From Sulfuritalea sp. (GTDB lineage Bacteria > Pseudomonadota > Gammaproteobacteria > Burkholderiales > Methylophilaceae), in contig JAIPCR010000003.1 of assembly GCA_021738125.1 (NCBI GenBank), positions 1 through 60,428 of the forward strand: a stretch of DNA of 60,428 bases, given 5' to 3'. Below are positions 10,067-19,648 of the stretch, one piece after another. The position numbers and the translations under genes are program-made. Within the stretch, counting starts at the first letter, position 1; the number at the start of each line of letters is the position of its first letter. Under the pieces are notes generated by a model. That model worked only from the letters and a program-made list of their open reading frames with translations, did not search any database and had not been told where the DNA came from.

Positions 10067-11305
10067 TTAAGTCGACCGCGTTACTAGCTTTTGCACCACC
10101 AAACTGCCCACCATATCACCTTCTACATTGACTGTGGTACGTAGGGTATCTAGCAGCCTATCTATAGGTAATAAAATGGCTATTGCTTCAGCTGGTAAGC
10201 CAACAGATTGCAATACCATTACCATAGTGACCATGCCTGCGCTTGGAATGCCTGGTGCGCCCATGGCAGCAATCATGGCGGTGAAAAATACGATTAATTG
10301 TTGTGCCATACTTAACTCTATGCCTACCAAATTTGCTATAAATAGGGCGGCGGCGGCTTCATAAAGCGCTGTGCCATCCATATTAATGGTTGCGCCTAAG
10401 GGAATCACAAAACCTGCAATCGCAGGTTTAACTTTCAAATGCTGAGTAGCGCAGCGCAAGCTGACGGGTAAGGTTGCCGAACTAGAACTGGTAGCAAAGG
10501 CAGTGACTAAAGCTTCACGTGCACCTTGCCAAAACCATAATGGCTTATTGCCAGTAAACAGGTAAAGAATTAAAGGCAAAATAACAACTCCATGCAACAA
10601 TGTAGTACCCACCACCACCGCAACAAACTTAGCCAGAGTGCTTAACATGGCCGCATCTTGCACCGCAACCAATTGAATCAACAAGGCCATAATACCTAGT
10701 GGGGCAATGCGCATAATCCAGCCCACAATTTGCATCGTAATGGCTAAGCCTTCCTCTAATAGCGCAAGTATGCTTTTATAGCGATTACCACCCATCACTA
10801 GCGCAATGCCTAAAATCAAGGCAAAACTCACAACGGCCAATACATTGCCTTGTGATAAAGCCATAAAAGGATTGACAAATAAACCATGTAAAAACTGAGC
10901 AAAAAATTCAGGCAATGGTAGTTGTTTGGCTTGAAAATTTTGCATGGCATGATCAAACATTGCTAAGTGCAAACCCGCGCCTGGCTTAAAATAATTTCCA
11001 GCCAATAATGCAAGGACAATAGCAATAGCCATGCTACTGACAAAGAAAACTAAGGTGGTCACCCACACTCTATGCATCTGTTGATGTTGCCGCAAATTAG
11101 CGATGCCCACAGAAATTGAACAGAACACCAGCGGAATCAAAACCATTTTGAGTAAATCTATGAATAGGGTACCGACTAAACTCGCCGCATAGACACCCTC
11201 TTGCACTAGCTGAGACTGTGCGCCTAATTCATGAAAATATAAACCAAGGCCTACCCCCAAAACTGCACCTATTAAAATTTGCATGTTGAGGCTGGGTAGT
11301 TTCAT
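10067..11305 (-). CDS. Dicarboxylate/amino acid:cation symporter (DAACS/SLC1 family)
   Basis: Secondary transporter of the glutamate/C4-dicarboxylate family that uses a sodium or proton gradient. Family signatures are present: a serine-rich hairpin ATSSSSATLPVSL, the NMDGT motif in GATINMDGTALYEA, and GAPGIPSAGMVTMVMVL. The 412-residue length and about eight membrane segments with two re-entrant loops fit. Substrate (glutamate, aspartate, succinate or malate) cannot be told from sequence alone. It is followed at 8 bases by the upstream methyltransferase gene end, so the two may be co-transcribed. Confidence 0.9.
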   Translation of the reverse strand: MKLPSLNMQILIGAVLGVGLGLYFHELGAQSQLVQEGVYAASLVGTLFIDLLKMVLIPLVFCSISVGIANLRQHQQMHRVWVTTLVFFVSSMAIAIVLALLAGNYFKPGAGLHLAMFDHAMQNFQAKQLPLPEFFAQFLHGLFVNPFMALSQGNVLAVVSFALILGIALVMGGNRYKSILALLEEGLAITMQIVGWIMRIAPLGIMALLIQLVAVQDAAMLSTLAKFVAVVVGTTLLHGVVILPLILYLFTGNKPLWFWQGAREALVTAFATSSSSATLPVSLRCATQHLKVKPAIAGFVIPLGATINMDGTALYEAAAALFIANLVGIELSMAQQLIVFFTAMIAAMGAPGIPSAGMVTMVMVLQSVGLPAEAIAILLPIDRLLDTLRTTVNVEGDMVGSLVVQKLVTRST

Positions 11306-11312
11306 GGCTAGT

Positions 11313-12839
11313 TTATTCTTTGGCGAATTTAACTTTAAGGGCTTTAGGTTTAGCCAATTTTTCTTTTACGGCGGTAGTTTTTGCTACGGGCTTAGCTTTT
11401 TTCGGCTCTACTGCCGTTTCAACTTCGACTACTTTTGATGCTCTTTTTACAGCTATCTTTTTAGTCCCCGTAGCTTTCTTAGCGCTAGCTTCGACTACTG
11501 GCGGTTCTGACATAGCATCATCTACTGATGGCTTAGACAATTCTTTTTTCACTGGTGCAGTCAAATCGGTTTTTTCAAACACAGCAGCAAAAAAGCCATC
11601 CGTATGATGTAAATGTGGCAGTAATTTTAAATATTTACCTGTGTCTAAATTAATTTGTTGTTGGCTTAAAATCTCTGCTGCACTGATTAGCTGAAAGTCT
11701 GGATGATTAGCTAAAAAGTTTTCGGCAATTTGCTCATTCTCGTCACTTAGCAGACTACAAGTAGAGTAAATTAAACGACCACCAGCCTTAGTCAATTTTG
11801 ATGCACGCGCTAAAATAGCGGCCTGCTTGACTGTCAGTTCGGCTAAATCTTGTGGCGTTTGACGCCATTTTAAGTCTGGATTGCGGCGCAGCGTACCTAA
11901 GCCAGTACATGGCGCATCCACTAATACCCGATCAAATTTACCATTTAAACGTTTCAGTTTAGGATCATTCTCTCCATTAATCCTTTGCGCATTCAAATTA
12001 CTTAATCCAGAACGTTTTAAACGCTGACCTAAACTATGCAAACGTTTTTCTGACACGTCAAATGCGTACAAACGACCGGTATTACGCATTAAAGCACCCA
12101 TGGCTAAGGTTTTCCCACCAGCGCCTGCACAAAAATCCGCAACCATCATGCCGCGTTTTGCTGCGACTAAATGTGCCAATATTTGACTGCCTTCATCTTG
12201 CACTTCAATTTGACCTTCAGTAAACAGTACATGACGGCTAATGTTTAAACGTAGCGGCATACGCAACCCAATTGGCGAGTAAGGTGTTTTTGTAATATTG
12301 GTTTCACCCGTGGCATTTTCAGCCACAAACTTAGCCATCACCTCATCGCGAGTTGCTTTAATCGTATTAACTCGCAAATCTAAAGTGGCGCCCTCGTGCA
12401 TACTGCGAGCAATAGTAAGCGCTTCGGTCTCACCGTACTGCGCGACTAACTTATCCCACAGCCAATCACGCACATCTGCTTGTACAGCAAGTGGCATATT
12501 GTCCGTTGATTTTGCCTTAATAGTCCGTGCCCACTCAATCTGTTGCTCGCTCAACATAGGCTCCATTTTTTGTATGCTCATACCTTGTATACGCAACATC
12601 CAAGCTAACACAAGCTTACGCGCATCGTCTGAGTCAGTATCATCAGTGGCTGTTACCGTGCTTAAAAAGCGTAAACGACGTAAGACACCATAAACACTCT
12701 CAGCAACAAAAGCACGTTCTTTAGTGCCTAAATCACGATTATTGCGAAAAAATTCACTTAGCTTTACATCCGCAGGACTATTAAATTCCAGTAGATTAGA
12801 TAACATTACCGCGGCTTGCCGTATTAAATTTGGCGTCAT
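11313..12839 (-). CDS. RsmB/NOL1-type RNA (cytosine-5-) methyltransferase with long Lys/Ala-rich tail
   Basis: SAM-dependent enzyme predicted to methylate cytosine in rRNA or tRNA. The catalytic core has the SAM site VADFCAGAGGKTLAMGAL, DAPCTGLGTLRRNPDLKW (the proline-cysteine release motif) and the second, nucleophilic cysteine in STCSLL. An N-terminal helical domain resembles the NusB-like part of RsmB. From about residue 425 to 508 the protein continues as a low-complexity Lys/Ala/Val tail (for example KKAKPVAKTTAVKEKLAKPK), which probably binds RNA non-specifically. The real RsmB is at 44.5 kb, so this is a paralogue with a different target. Confidence 0.88.
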   Translation of the reverse strand: MTPNLIRQAAVMLSNLLEFNSPADVKLSEFFRNNRDLGTKERAFVAESVYGVLRRLRFLSTVTATDDTDSDDARKLVLAWMLRIQGMSIQKMEPMLSEQQIEWARTIKAKSTDNMPLAVQADVRDWLWDKLVAQYGETEALTIARSMHEGATLDLRVNTIKATRDEVMAKFVAENATGETNITKTPYSPIGLRMPLRLNISRHVLFTEGQIEVQDEGSQILAHLVAAKRGMMVADFCAGAGGKTLAMGALMRNTGRLYAFDVSEKRLHSLGQRLKRSGLSNLNAQRINGENDPKLKRLNGKFDRVLVDAPCTGLGTLRRNPDLKWRQTPQDLAELTVKQAAILARASKLTKAGGRLIYSTCSLLSDENEQIAENFLANHPDFQLISAAEILSQQQINLDTGKYLKLLPHLHHTDGFFAAVFEKTDLTAPVKKELSKPSVDDAMSEPPVVEASAKKATGTKKIAVKRASKVVEVETAVEPKKAKPVAKTTAVKEKLAKPKALKVKFAKE

Positions 12840-12865
12840 TTGATTCTCTTTGTTTTAATAAATAA

Positions 12866-12882
12866 AACCCTAATTCAGGGTT
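12866..12882 (-). terminator. Intrinsic terminator after the DUF3108 pair
   Basis: A 6-base stem AACCCT/AGGGTT with a 5-base loop lies 13 bases beyond the stop of the longer DUF3108 gene. On the minus strand it continues into TTATTTATT. It separates the purM-DUF3108 group from the downstream methyltransferase; the plus-strand flank CTTTTTTC would also allow action in the other direction. Confidence 0.6.
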
Positions 12883-12895
12883 CTTTTTTCTAGAT

Positions 12896-13972
12896 TTATT
12901 GAGGCGAAAGTATTGAATTTTCTGTTTTTAAACTTTTGATAACCAACTCATATATTTTGCCATCTTTCTCTCTTTCCCGTATTTTAACAGGTACGTACTG
13001 ATAATCTAAAGATAACCATAATTCTGTTTTTTTTTCGCTTTCATCTGCCGTCCTCGCTATGTGGACTGTTTTTAAATCACCCATTTTGGTACTAATAATC
13101 TCTTCACCTTCAAAGCTATACACATAAAGGGCTATTTTTTTACCATTGGTAATGCTCAATTGCATATTTTGCATGGGCTCAACGTACATAAATTGATACA
13201 TGAAACTTAATAAATCTTGAGAGCCCTCTGCCAAATCTAATTTTTGTTGAGCCCCTTCACTTTGTAATTTTATTTTTTTACTTTCCCAATCAAAATCGGC
13301 GGTATAAGTTTTATTTTTTTTACTCCCAAACTGATATAAATAATGCTGGGGCTGTAAACCCAACCTATTCACATAACCATCGCTAGTTTGCAACAAATCT
13401 GGAATGAAAAGTGAGGCTAAGCCTTTAGCTTGCATCAAGCTTTCAATACGATATTTTTCAGCCTCAGGGAATATCTGATAAATGATTTTGGCTTTACCAG
13501 TTGGACTATCATTAATTGATGGGGCTTTACCAACATATAAATCAAACTCCGACTCAATATATTGATAGGGGTTAGCATTGACAATAAAACCTATGTCTTC
13601 AGCTTCGGTCTCGGCTAAAGGTATCTCATGTGTTTCTTGAGTGGCTGGTTCTGTCAATTTTCCTAGGGTGACATCATCTTGGCTGACCTGAGATGAAGCG
13701 CTTATGGCTGACTGATTAATGACTGGCATTATTGGTAAAGCAACTTGCCTTTTAATGGGCTGCACTTTATCTAATGATTTTGCATTAATCGGGTGCGATG
13801 GTTTTGGTAATATTAATCGAGCTTCTAATACTTGCTGCCTAATATTTAAATCTGATAAGTTCACATGAAGCTCACCCATCAGCAATAAGTGCACTAGCAA
13901 AGAGCAAACTAGGGCAATCGCTAAATGCTTATACCCAACATCCTGCCAAACTAATTTCCATTTATTCAGCAT
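12896..13972 (-). CDS. DUF3108 protein with membrane anchor and TonB-like linker
   Basis: The 358-residue product has an N-terminal membrane segment (about residues 17-35, AIALVCSLLVHLLLMG), a long Pro/Gln/Thr-containing periplasmic linker (about 36-140), and a C-terminal DUF3108 domain (about 145-350; note LPSL-like QGLASLFIPDLLQTSDGYV and LWLSLDYQYVPVKI). The anchor plus linker layout resembles TonB, but no TonB C-terminal domain is present. It overlaps the preceding DUF3108 gene by 11 bases. DUF3108 proteins are periplasmic beta-rich proteins of unknown role; the function is unknown. Confidence 0.8.
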   Translation of the reverse strand: MLNKWKLVWQDVGYKHLAIALVCSLLVHLLLMGELHVNLSDLNIRQQVLEARLILPKPSHPINAKSLDKVQPIKRQVALPIMPVINQSAISASSQVSQDDVTLGKLTEPATQETHEIPLAETEAEDIGFIVNANPYQYIESEFDLYVGKAPSINDSPTGKAKIIYQIFPEAEKYRIESLMQAKGLASLFIPDLLQTSDGYVNRLGLQPQHYLYQFGSKKNKTYTADFDWESKKIKLQSEGAQQKLDLAEGSQDLLSFMYQFMYVEPMQNMQLSITNGKKIALYVYSFEGEEIISTKMGDLKTVHIARTADESEKKTELWLSLDYQYVPVKIREREKDGKIYELVIKSLKTENSILSPQ

Positions 13973-14684
13973 GAAGCTCTGTTAACGTTTGTTCTAACTT
14001 TTGGCCGTTATCATCAACTATCACCAAGCGTACTGGTAAATAATACCGATCAACACTTAACCATAAATCTTTACTATCGAGTTTTGAAGAGGTTTGATTA
14101 GCTACTTGGGCTAAATGTAGCGTGTTATATTGCGTTCCGGCAATCTTCAACACCTCCTTACTATTACTAATTTTATATTCATATAAATTCAGTTTTTTGC
14201 CGGTGGTCATTTTCAACAAAAACTTATTTTTAAGTGGCTTGGGCAAAAACATAAACTGGTATGGATAGCTTGCCAAATCTTGCACCCCTGAAGTTAACGC
14301 CTCTTCTTTAACTGTCCCTTTGACTGTCATATGTAGCATTTTATTCGGCCAATCAAAATCAGCAATCAGGCTATGTTTTTCATCACGTCCTTGTTGTAAC
14401 TCAAAACGTCGAGGCTTTAAACCTAACCTATTAACATTTCCCTGACTGGTAAGTTGCCGCTCACCAAATAGCGCATAAATACCAATACCCTTGGTCACGC
14501 TTTCTACTTGGTAAGTATTGCCAGTTATCACAAACTGCTCACGCACCTTAGCAAAAGGTAGACCATTTTTTGTGACGGCATAATTAACTTGAATACGCTT
14601 AGGCAAAGCGTTTTGTTGCGCGGAGGCTAATGATGAGAAGCTGATGAGGAACGCTGAAATGTAAATACTAATATAACGCAACAT
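13962..14684 (-). CDS. DUF3108 secreted protein
   Basis: The 240-residue product has a signal peptide (about residues 1-22, ending LASA) and one DUF3108 domain. It shares phrase order with the next gene: GIYALFGERQLTSQGNVNR, LGLKPRRFELQQG, ADFDWPNKMLH, VQDLASYPYQFMFLP, and LWLSVDRYYLPVRLVI. It is clearly a paralogue of the downstream, longer protein, and the pair probably arose by tandem duplication. It lies 72 bases after purM on the same strand. No biochemical function can be given. Confidence 0.82.
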   Translation of the reverse strand: MLRYISIYISAFLISFSSLASAQQNALPKRIQVNYAVTKNGLPFAKVREQFVITGNTYQVESVTKGIGIYALFGERQLTSQGNVNRLGLKPRRFELQQGRDEKHSLIADFDWPNKMLHMTVKGTVKEEALTSGVQDLASYPYQFMFLPKPLKNKFLLKMTTGKKLNLYEYKISNSKEVLKIAGTQYNTLHLAQVANQTSSKLDSKDLWLSVDRYYLPVRLVIVDDNGQKLEQTLTELHAE

Positions 14685-14756
14685 ACGCTCCTCAAAAATA
14701 TTTAGATTGACGCTCCTGCACTTAGCGAAAGGTGCCCATTAAATAAACCAATATAA

Positions 14757-15806
14757 TTAAACAACTATAGTAGGTGCTTCGCCCGTTTGTTGAGTACGCA
14801 CATGGCCGATATGAAATGCCGTCTCACCCGCATCTCTTAGTAACTCAAGCGCAGCAGCGGCATGCTCTTCGGCCACAACCACTGCCATACCAATACCACA
14901 ATTGAAAGTTTTGTACATTTCAAGATCTGCCACATTGCCCTGCGCTTGTAGCCAAGTAAATAAAGGTGGCATTGCCCAGCTATCTTTTTTGATTTCAGCC
15001 GTTAAACCTGCTGGCAACACACGTGGGATATTTTCTGTAATACCCCCGCCAGTAATATGAGCCATGCCTTTTACTGGCAAAGTAGCTATCAGCAACAATA
15101 GCGGTTTAACGTAAATACGTGTTGGTGCCATGACAACATCTTTGAATGGCTTGCCATGAAAATCTGACTCAAAATCTATCCCTGATTTTTCTATCAGCTT
15201 ACGAATCAGCGAGTAACCATTTGAATGGGCGCCACTTGAAGCCAATCCCAAAACTACATCACCCGCGGCAATAGTAGTGCCATTAATAATATTTTCTTTA
15301 TCAACACAGCCTACCGCGAAGCCAGCTAAATCGTATTCACCAGCGGGGTACATGCCTGGCATTTCAGCTGTTTCTCCCCCGACTAATGCACAGCCCGATT
15401 GCTCACAACCAGCGGCAATGCCTCTAATCACTTGTGCAGCAGTACCCACTTCTAATTTACCACAAGCAAAATAATCTAAGAAAAATAGAGGTTCAGCACC
15501 TTGCACTAAAATATCATTCACACTCATTGCCACCAAATCAATTCCTACGGTGTCATGTTTGTTCAGTTCGAAAGCGAGTTTTAGCTTAGTGCCTACTCCA
15601 TCCGTCCCTGACACTAAGACCGGATTTTTATATTTCTTAGGCATCTCAAATAAAGAACCAAATCCGCCAATACCCGCCAATACTTCGGGACGCATAGTGC
15701 GTTTTGCAAATGGTTTAATTTGTTCAATTAACGCATCGCCTGCTTCAATATCTACACCCGCATCGCGATAGCTAATAGATGTTGTATTAATAGAATTTGT
15801 AGTCAA
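14757..15806 (-). CDS. purM: Phosphoribosylformylglycinamidine cyclo-ligase (AIR synthetase)
   Basis: Closes the imidazole ring of purines from FGAM and ATP. The 349-residue length is normal. Motifs include [53 protein letters not shown] and [15 protein letters not shown]. It is divergent from hda. In many proteobacteria purN follows purM; here two DUF3108 genes follow and purN is not in the window. Confidence 0.97.
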   Translation of the reverse strand: MTTNSINTTSISYRDAGVDIEAGDALIEQIKPFAKRTMRPEVLAGIGGFGSLFEMPKKYKNPVLVSGTDGVGTKLKLAFELNKHDTVGIDLVAMSVNDILVQGAEPLFFLDYFACGKLEVGTAAQVIRGIAAGCEQSGCALVGGETAEMPGMYPAGEYDLAGFAVGCVDKENIINGTTIAAGDVVLGLASSGAHSNGYSLIRKLIEKSGIDFESDFHGKPFKDVVMAPTRIYVKPLLLLIATLPVKGMAHITGGGITENIPRVLPAGLTAEIKKDSWAMPPLFTWLQAQGNVADLEMYKTFNCGIGMAVVVAEEHAAAALELLRDAGETAFHIGHVRTQQTGEAPTIVV

Positions 15807-16100
15807 AACAGCTCTCGCTTCTTTATCAAAAAAGGTTTTTTTAATGCTTTTAGGGATTAAACAGTATTTTAAGTATAATTTTAACCTATATGATGACTGA
15901 ACCCAAAAAAACTGCAGTAAAAAAAGATTTTATTCATCACTGTTGCTGGATAAGTAGCACATATTTTTTGCTTGAACTGAACTTGCTACCCGCCCTAATT
16001 TCACTAGCTTTATCAGCTAAAATAGCCTGCAATTTACCTCATATTTCAGGCTATCGTTTCAATTGCAATTCTTATTAAACTAAATATTGCACTTTTACCC
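15807..16100 (+). other. 294-base purM-hda intergenic region
   Basis: It should hold the divergent promoters. A perfect TATAAT occurs at 15874-15879 on the plus strand, with no good -35 partner, and lies just upstream of a 62-codon open frame (15890-16078, opening [14 protein letters not shown]). That frame has no recognisable domain and an uneven residue composition, so I do not call it a gene. Otherwise I see nothing in this stretch. Confidence 0.35.
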
Positions 16101-16706
16101 ATGAAGCAACTTTTACTCGACATTAAACCTGCATCAGCACCTACACTAGACAATTTTATTACAGGACGTAACGCCGAAGCACTTGCCAGCCTAACTGCTG
16201 CCAATAATCATACAGCGCAATCTAACTTCATTTACCTCTGGGGTGAGACTGGATGCGGAAAAAGCCATTTACTCAAAGCGTGCAAATCACAAGATTTAAC
16301 CATTGTTGATGATGTGCATTTATTAGACGATGCTGCCCAAATTGCATTATTTAATCACTATAATCAATTAAAAGAAAATAGCGGGACACTCATTACTTCG
16401 GGCTTACATGCGCCCACGCAGATGGGCTTACGTGATGACTTAGCCACTCGTTTAGCTTGGGGCTTAGTTTATCAACTACACCCGTTAAATGATGCAGAAA
16501 AATCATTAGCTCTAAAAAATCACGCCAAGGAGCGTGGGATCCGCCTACCAAACGAAGTGGTTGATTACTGTTTGCGTTATTTACGGCGAGACTTATCAAC
16601 ACTCATGGCAACACTCGATGCACTAGATGAATGGTCGCTCACCACTAAAAAACCTGTTACCGTGCCAATGTTGCGGCAATTATTGCAGTTGAATTTAGAA
16701 ATATAA
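16101..16706 (+). CDS. hda: DnaA-homologous protein Hda (regulatory inactivation of DnaA)
   Basis: AAA+ protein that, with the beta clamp, stimulates ATP hydrolysis by DnaA and so limits re-initiation. The N-terminal clamp-binding motif reads QLLLDI, close to the QL(S/P)L type. Walker A is LWGETGCGKSHLLKAC, and Walker B is shortened around TIVDDVHLLDD. The 201-residue length is slightly short of the 220-230 typical. Its stop is 29 bases before the FAD dehydrogenase gene. Confidence 0.92.
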   Translation: MKQLLLDIKPASAPTLDNFITGRNAEALASLTAANNHTAQSNFIYLWGETGCGKSHLLKACKSQDLTIVDDVHLLDDAAQIALFNHYNQLKENSGTLITSGLHAPTQMGLRDDLATRLAWGLVYQLHPLNDAEKSLALKNHAKERGIRLPNEVVDYCLRYLRRDLSTLMATLDALDEWSLTTKKPVTVPMLRQLLQLNLEI

Positions 16707-16735
16707 TAAAGACTACTTAAAATAGGTTTTCCAGC

Positions 16736-18358
16736 ATGATACGTATCACCGAAATTAAACTACCACTAGAGCATGAGTCTAGCGACATTCAAGCCGCCAT
16801 TATTAAAAAATTAGGCATTAATACAGCAGACTTACTTGACTACAGCATTTTCAAACGTGGCGTCGATGCTCGTAAAGCTAATGCGATTTTATTAGCTTAC
16901 ACAGTAGATGTAACTGTACAGGGTGAAGCCAAGATATTGGCAAAATTACGCAAAGATCCCCATGTTAAAGTAGCACCCGACACCTCTTACCACTTCGTTG
17001 CCCAGGCGCCCAGTGGCCTTAAAAACAGACCTATCATTATTGGCTTAGGCCCTTCAGGCTTATTTGCTGCTTTAATTTTAGCGCAGTCTGGCTTTAAGCC
17101 ATTGGTGCTAGAACGTGGTAAAGCCGTACGTGAACGGACTAAAGATACTTTTAATTTCTGGCGTAAAAGTAAATTAAATACCGAATCAAACGTGCAGTTT
17201 GGTGAAGGTGGCGCAGGTACATTCTCCGATGGAAAGCTCTACAGCCAAATTAAAGACCCCAAACATTACGGTCGTAAAGTACTCAATGAATTTGTAATAG
17301 CTGGCGCACCAGAAGAAATTCTTTATGTCAGTCATCCGCATATTGGCACATTCAGATTAGTGAGTATGGTTGAAAAAATGCGCGAAACTATCATTGCGTT
17401 AGGTGGCGAAATTCGCTTTGAAAGCCGAGTGGATGACATTGAAATTGCCCTGAATGCAGAAGGACAAAATCAAGTACAAGCAGTTGTTTTACAAAATGGT
17501 CAGCGAATTGCCACCAACCATCTAGTATTAGCTGTTGGTCATAGCGCCCGTGATACCTTTGAAATGATTTATAAACGCGGTATTTATATTGAAGCGAAGC
17601 CTTTCAGCATAGGGTTTAGAATTGAGCATCCTCAATCACTGATTGATAGTGCACGCCATGGGCCCAATGCTCAGCATCCTATTTTAGGCGCGGCGGATTA
17701 CAAGCTAGTACATCACGCCAGCAATGGACGTAGTGTCTACAGTTTTTGCATGTGTCCCGGTGGTACAGTGGTAGCATCGGCATCTGAAGCGAATTGTGTG
17801 GTCACCAACGGGATGAGCCAATACTCACGTAACGAGCGTAATGCAAACGCAGGAATTGTAGTGGGCATTACGCCTAATGTCGATTTTCCGGGTCACCCAT
17901 TGGCCGGCATGGAGTTACAACGCAAATGGGAGCATCAAGCGTTTCTATTAGGGGGCAGTACCTACCAAGCACCCGGCCAGCTAATAGGCGACTTTTTAGT
18001 CAATAAACCATCAACTCAGTTTGGCGAAGTCATACCGTCTTACACACCCAGTGTGCATCTCACTAACCTAGACAATGCGTTGCCCGAATACGTGATTAGC
18101 GCGATTCGTGAAGCAATTCCACAATTTGCCAAACAAATTAAGGGCTTTGATTTACCTGATGGCATACTGACTGGGGTGGAAACACGCACTTCTTCACCCA
18201 TCCGAATTAAGCGCAATGACAATGACTTGCAAAGCATCAATACCAAAGGATTGTACCCTACAGGCGAAGGCGCGGGTTATGCGGGTGGCATTTTGTCAGC
18301 GGGAGTAGATGGCATTAGAGTCGCTGAAGCGGTCGCTTTAAGCTTGATAAATCAGTAA
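16736..18358 (+). CDS. Uncharacterised FAD-dependent dehydrogenase (COG2509-type)
   Basis: A soluble flavoprotein of 540 residues. After an N-terminal ferredoxin-like domain (about residues 1-95) comes the dinucleotide-binding site PIIIGLGPSGLFAALILA, then VLERGKAVRERTKDT and the family-typical QFGEGGAGTFSDGKLYSQIK. The C-terminal FAD contact reads GLYPTGEGAGYAGGILSAG. Homologues are widespread, but the substrate is not known to me. It sits between hda and the antiporter with short gaps (29 and 23 bases), suggesting co-transcription. Confidence 0.88.
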   Translation: MIRITEIKLPLEHESSDIQAAIIKKLGINTADLLDYSIFKRGVDARKANAILLAYTVDVTVQGEAKILAKLRKDPHVKVAPDTSYHFVAQAPSGLKNRPIIIGLGPSGLFAALILAQSGFKPLVLERGKAVRERTKDTFNFWRKSKLNTESNVQFGEGGAGTFSDGKLYSQIKDPKHYGRKVLNEFVIAGAPEEILYVSHPHIGTFRLVSMVEKMRETIIALGGEIRFESRVDDIEIALNAEGQNQVQAVVLQNGQRIATNHLVLAVGHSARDTFEMIYKRGIYIEAKPFSIGFRIEHPQSLIDSARHGPNAQHPILGAADYKLVHHASNGRSVYSFCMCPGGTVVASASEANCVVTNGMSQYSRNERNANAGIVVGITPNVDFPGHPLAGMELQRKWEHQAFLLGGSTYQAPGQLIGDFLVNKPSTQFGEVIPSYTPSVHLTNLDNALPEYVISAIREAIPQFAKQIKGFDLPDGILTGVETRTSSPIRIKRNDNDLQSINTKGLYPTGEGAGYAGGILSAGVDGIRVAEAVALSLINQ

Positions 18359-18381
18359 CCTAACCTACTAAGGATGTTGCA

Positions 18382-19524
18382 ATGAACAAAATATTACAGC
18401 TTTCTAAGAAAATTTTTACCTGGTCTATCGTTGCGCCATTAATCACTTGGCTATTACTTTGTGGAATGCAACTAGGTATTAAAGAAGCTTTAGGTTACTG
18501 CTATTTGCCCATTATGTTTGCTGGCTTGATTGGTACTGTGCTGGCTGCAGTTCATCATGCCGAAGTCGTTGCACACAAATTAGGTGAGCCGTTTGGCACC
18601 CTATTACTGACTGTCGCTATCACCGTGATTGAAGTCGCGCTTATTTTATCTTTAATGCTAACAGGTGGCCCAGAAACAGCAAGCTTAGCACGTGATACCG
18701 TGTTTGCTTCAGTGATGATTATCTTATCTGGCATCATGGGCCTATGTTTATTAATTGGTGGTGTGCTATACAAAGAACAAGTATTCCAATTACATGGTGC
18801 TAACGTTGCTCTCACTACACTATCAGCGATAGTGGTACTAACATTAATACTACCCAACTACACAACCACTAGCGTGGGTCCAATGTATAGCCCTAGTCAG
18901 CTCACTTTTATCGCCTTAGTTTCTCTTGTACTTTATGGCATCTTTGTCTTTGTGCAAATCATTCGCCACAGAAATTACTTTTTAGATACAGCAGATAACG
19001 ACATATACACATCTTATGACGACAAGCATGCCACAAGCATTAGGGTTGAACACTTGCCTGCCTCAAGTAATAAAGTTATATTTTTAAGTGCCACCTTATT
19101 ATTGGTTTGTTTAGGTGCCGTGGTACTGCTGGCCAAATCAATCGCCCCTAGTATAGAAATATTGGTTGACTCCGTTGGTGCACCTAACCAACTTGTTGGT
19201 GTCATTATTGCCAGTATTGTCTTATTGCCTGAAGGCTTGGCAGCCGTTCATGCCGCACGAAAAAATCATTTTCAAACCAGCTTAAATCTAGCGCTTGGCT
19301 CCGCATTAGCTACTATTGGACTCACTATTCCTGCCGTTGCCATTCTATCTCTCATGATGGGCTGGACACTTTTGATTGGGATTGATGCAAAAGCTACTGT
19401 GTTATTACTACTGGCCTTATTCATTAACGCTTTATCACTTTCCACAGGGCGAACCAATATACTTCAAGGCGCCATACTTTTAGTAATTTTTGGCGTGTAC
19501 TTGTTTACTACCATTATTCCGTAA
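18382..19524 (+). CDS. chaA: Calcium/sodium:proton antiporter, ChaA type
   Basis: Inner-membrane cation/proton exchanger of the CaCA superfamily. The 380-residue product has about eleven membrane segments and both alpha-repeat signatures: GEPFGTLLLTVAITVIEVAL in the first half and a matching segment VIIASIVLLPEGLAAVHAAR in the second, each with the ion-binding acidic residue. ATG at 18382 is preceded by AAGGATGTTGCA. Substrate (Ca, Na or K) is inferred from the family. Confidence 0.88.
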   Translation: MNKILQLSKKIFTWSIVAPLITWLLLCGMQLGIKEALGYCYLPIMFAGLIGTVLAAVHHAEVVAHKLGEPFGTLLLTVAITVIEVALILSLMLTGGPETASLARDTVFASVMIILSGIMGLCLLIGGVLYKEQVFQLHGANVALTTLSAIVVLTLILPNYTTTSVGPMYSPSQLTFIALVSLVLYGIFVFVQIIRHRNYFLDTADNDIYTSYDDKHATSIRVEHLPASSNKVIFLSATLLLVCLGAVVLLAKSIAPSIEILVDSVGAPNQLVGVIIASIVLLPEGLAAVHAARKNHFQTSLNLALGSALATIGLTIPAVAILSLMMGWTLLIGIDAKATVLLLLALFINALSLSTGRTNILQGAILLVIFGVYLFTTIIP

Positions 19525-19648
19525 CTGTTAAACCTCACTTGTAGTCGATAGTGCTTAAAGGTAGTATTCATTCAATGCAGGTGAAATGTTTTACAAGTAG
19601 CCTTTATCACTGATTAATTTTTTAACCCCAATTTTTTAGGAGAAAGCA

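Noticed and set aside
19525..19648. OxyR operator upstream of the peroxiredoxin gene
   Set aside because: An isolated GATAG occurs, but the symmetrical ATAG-N7-CTAT pattern is missing.
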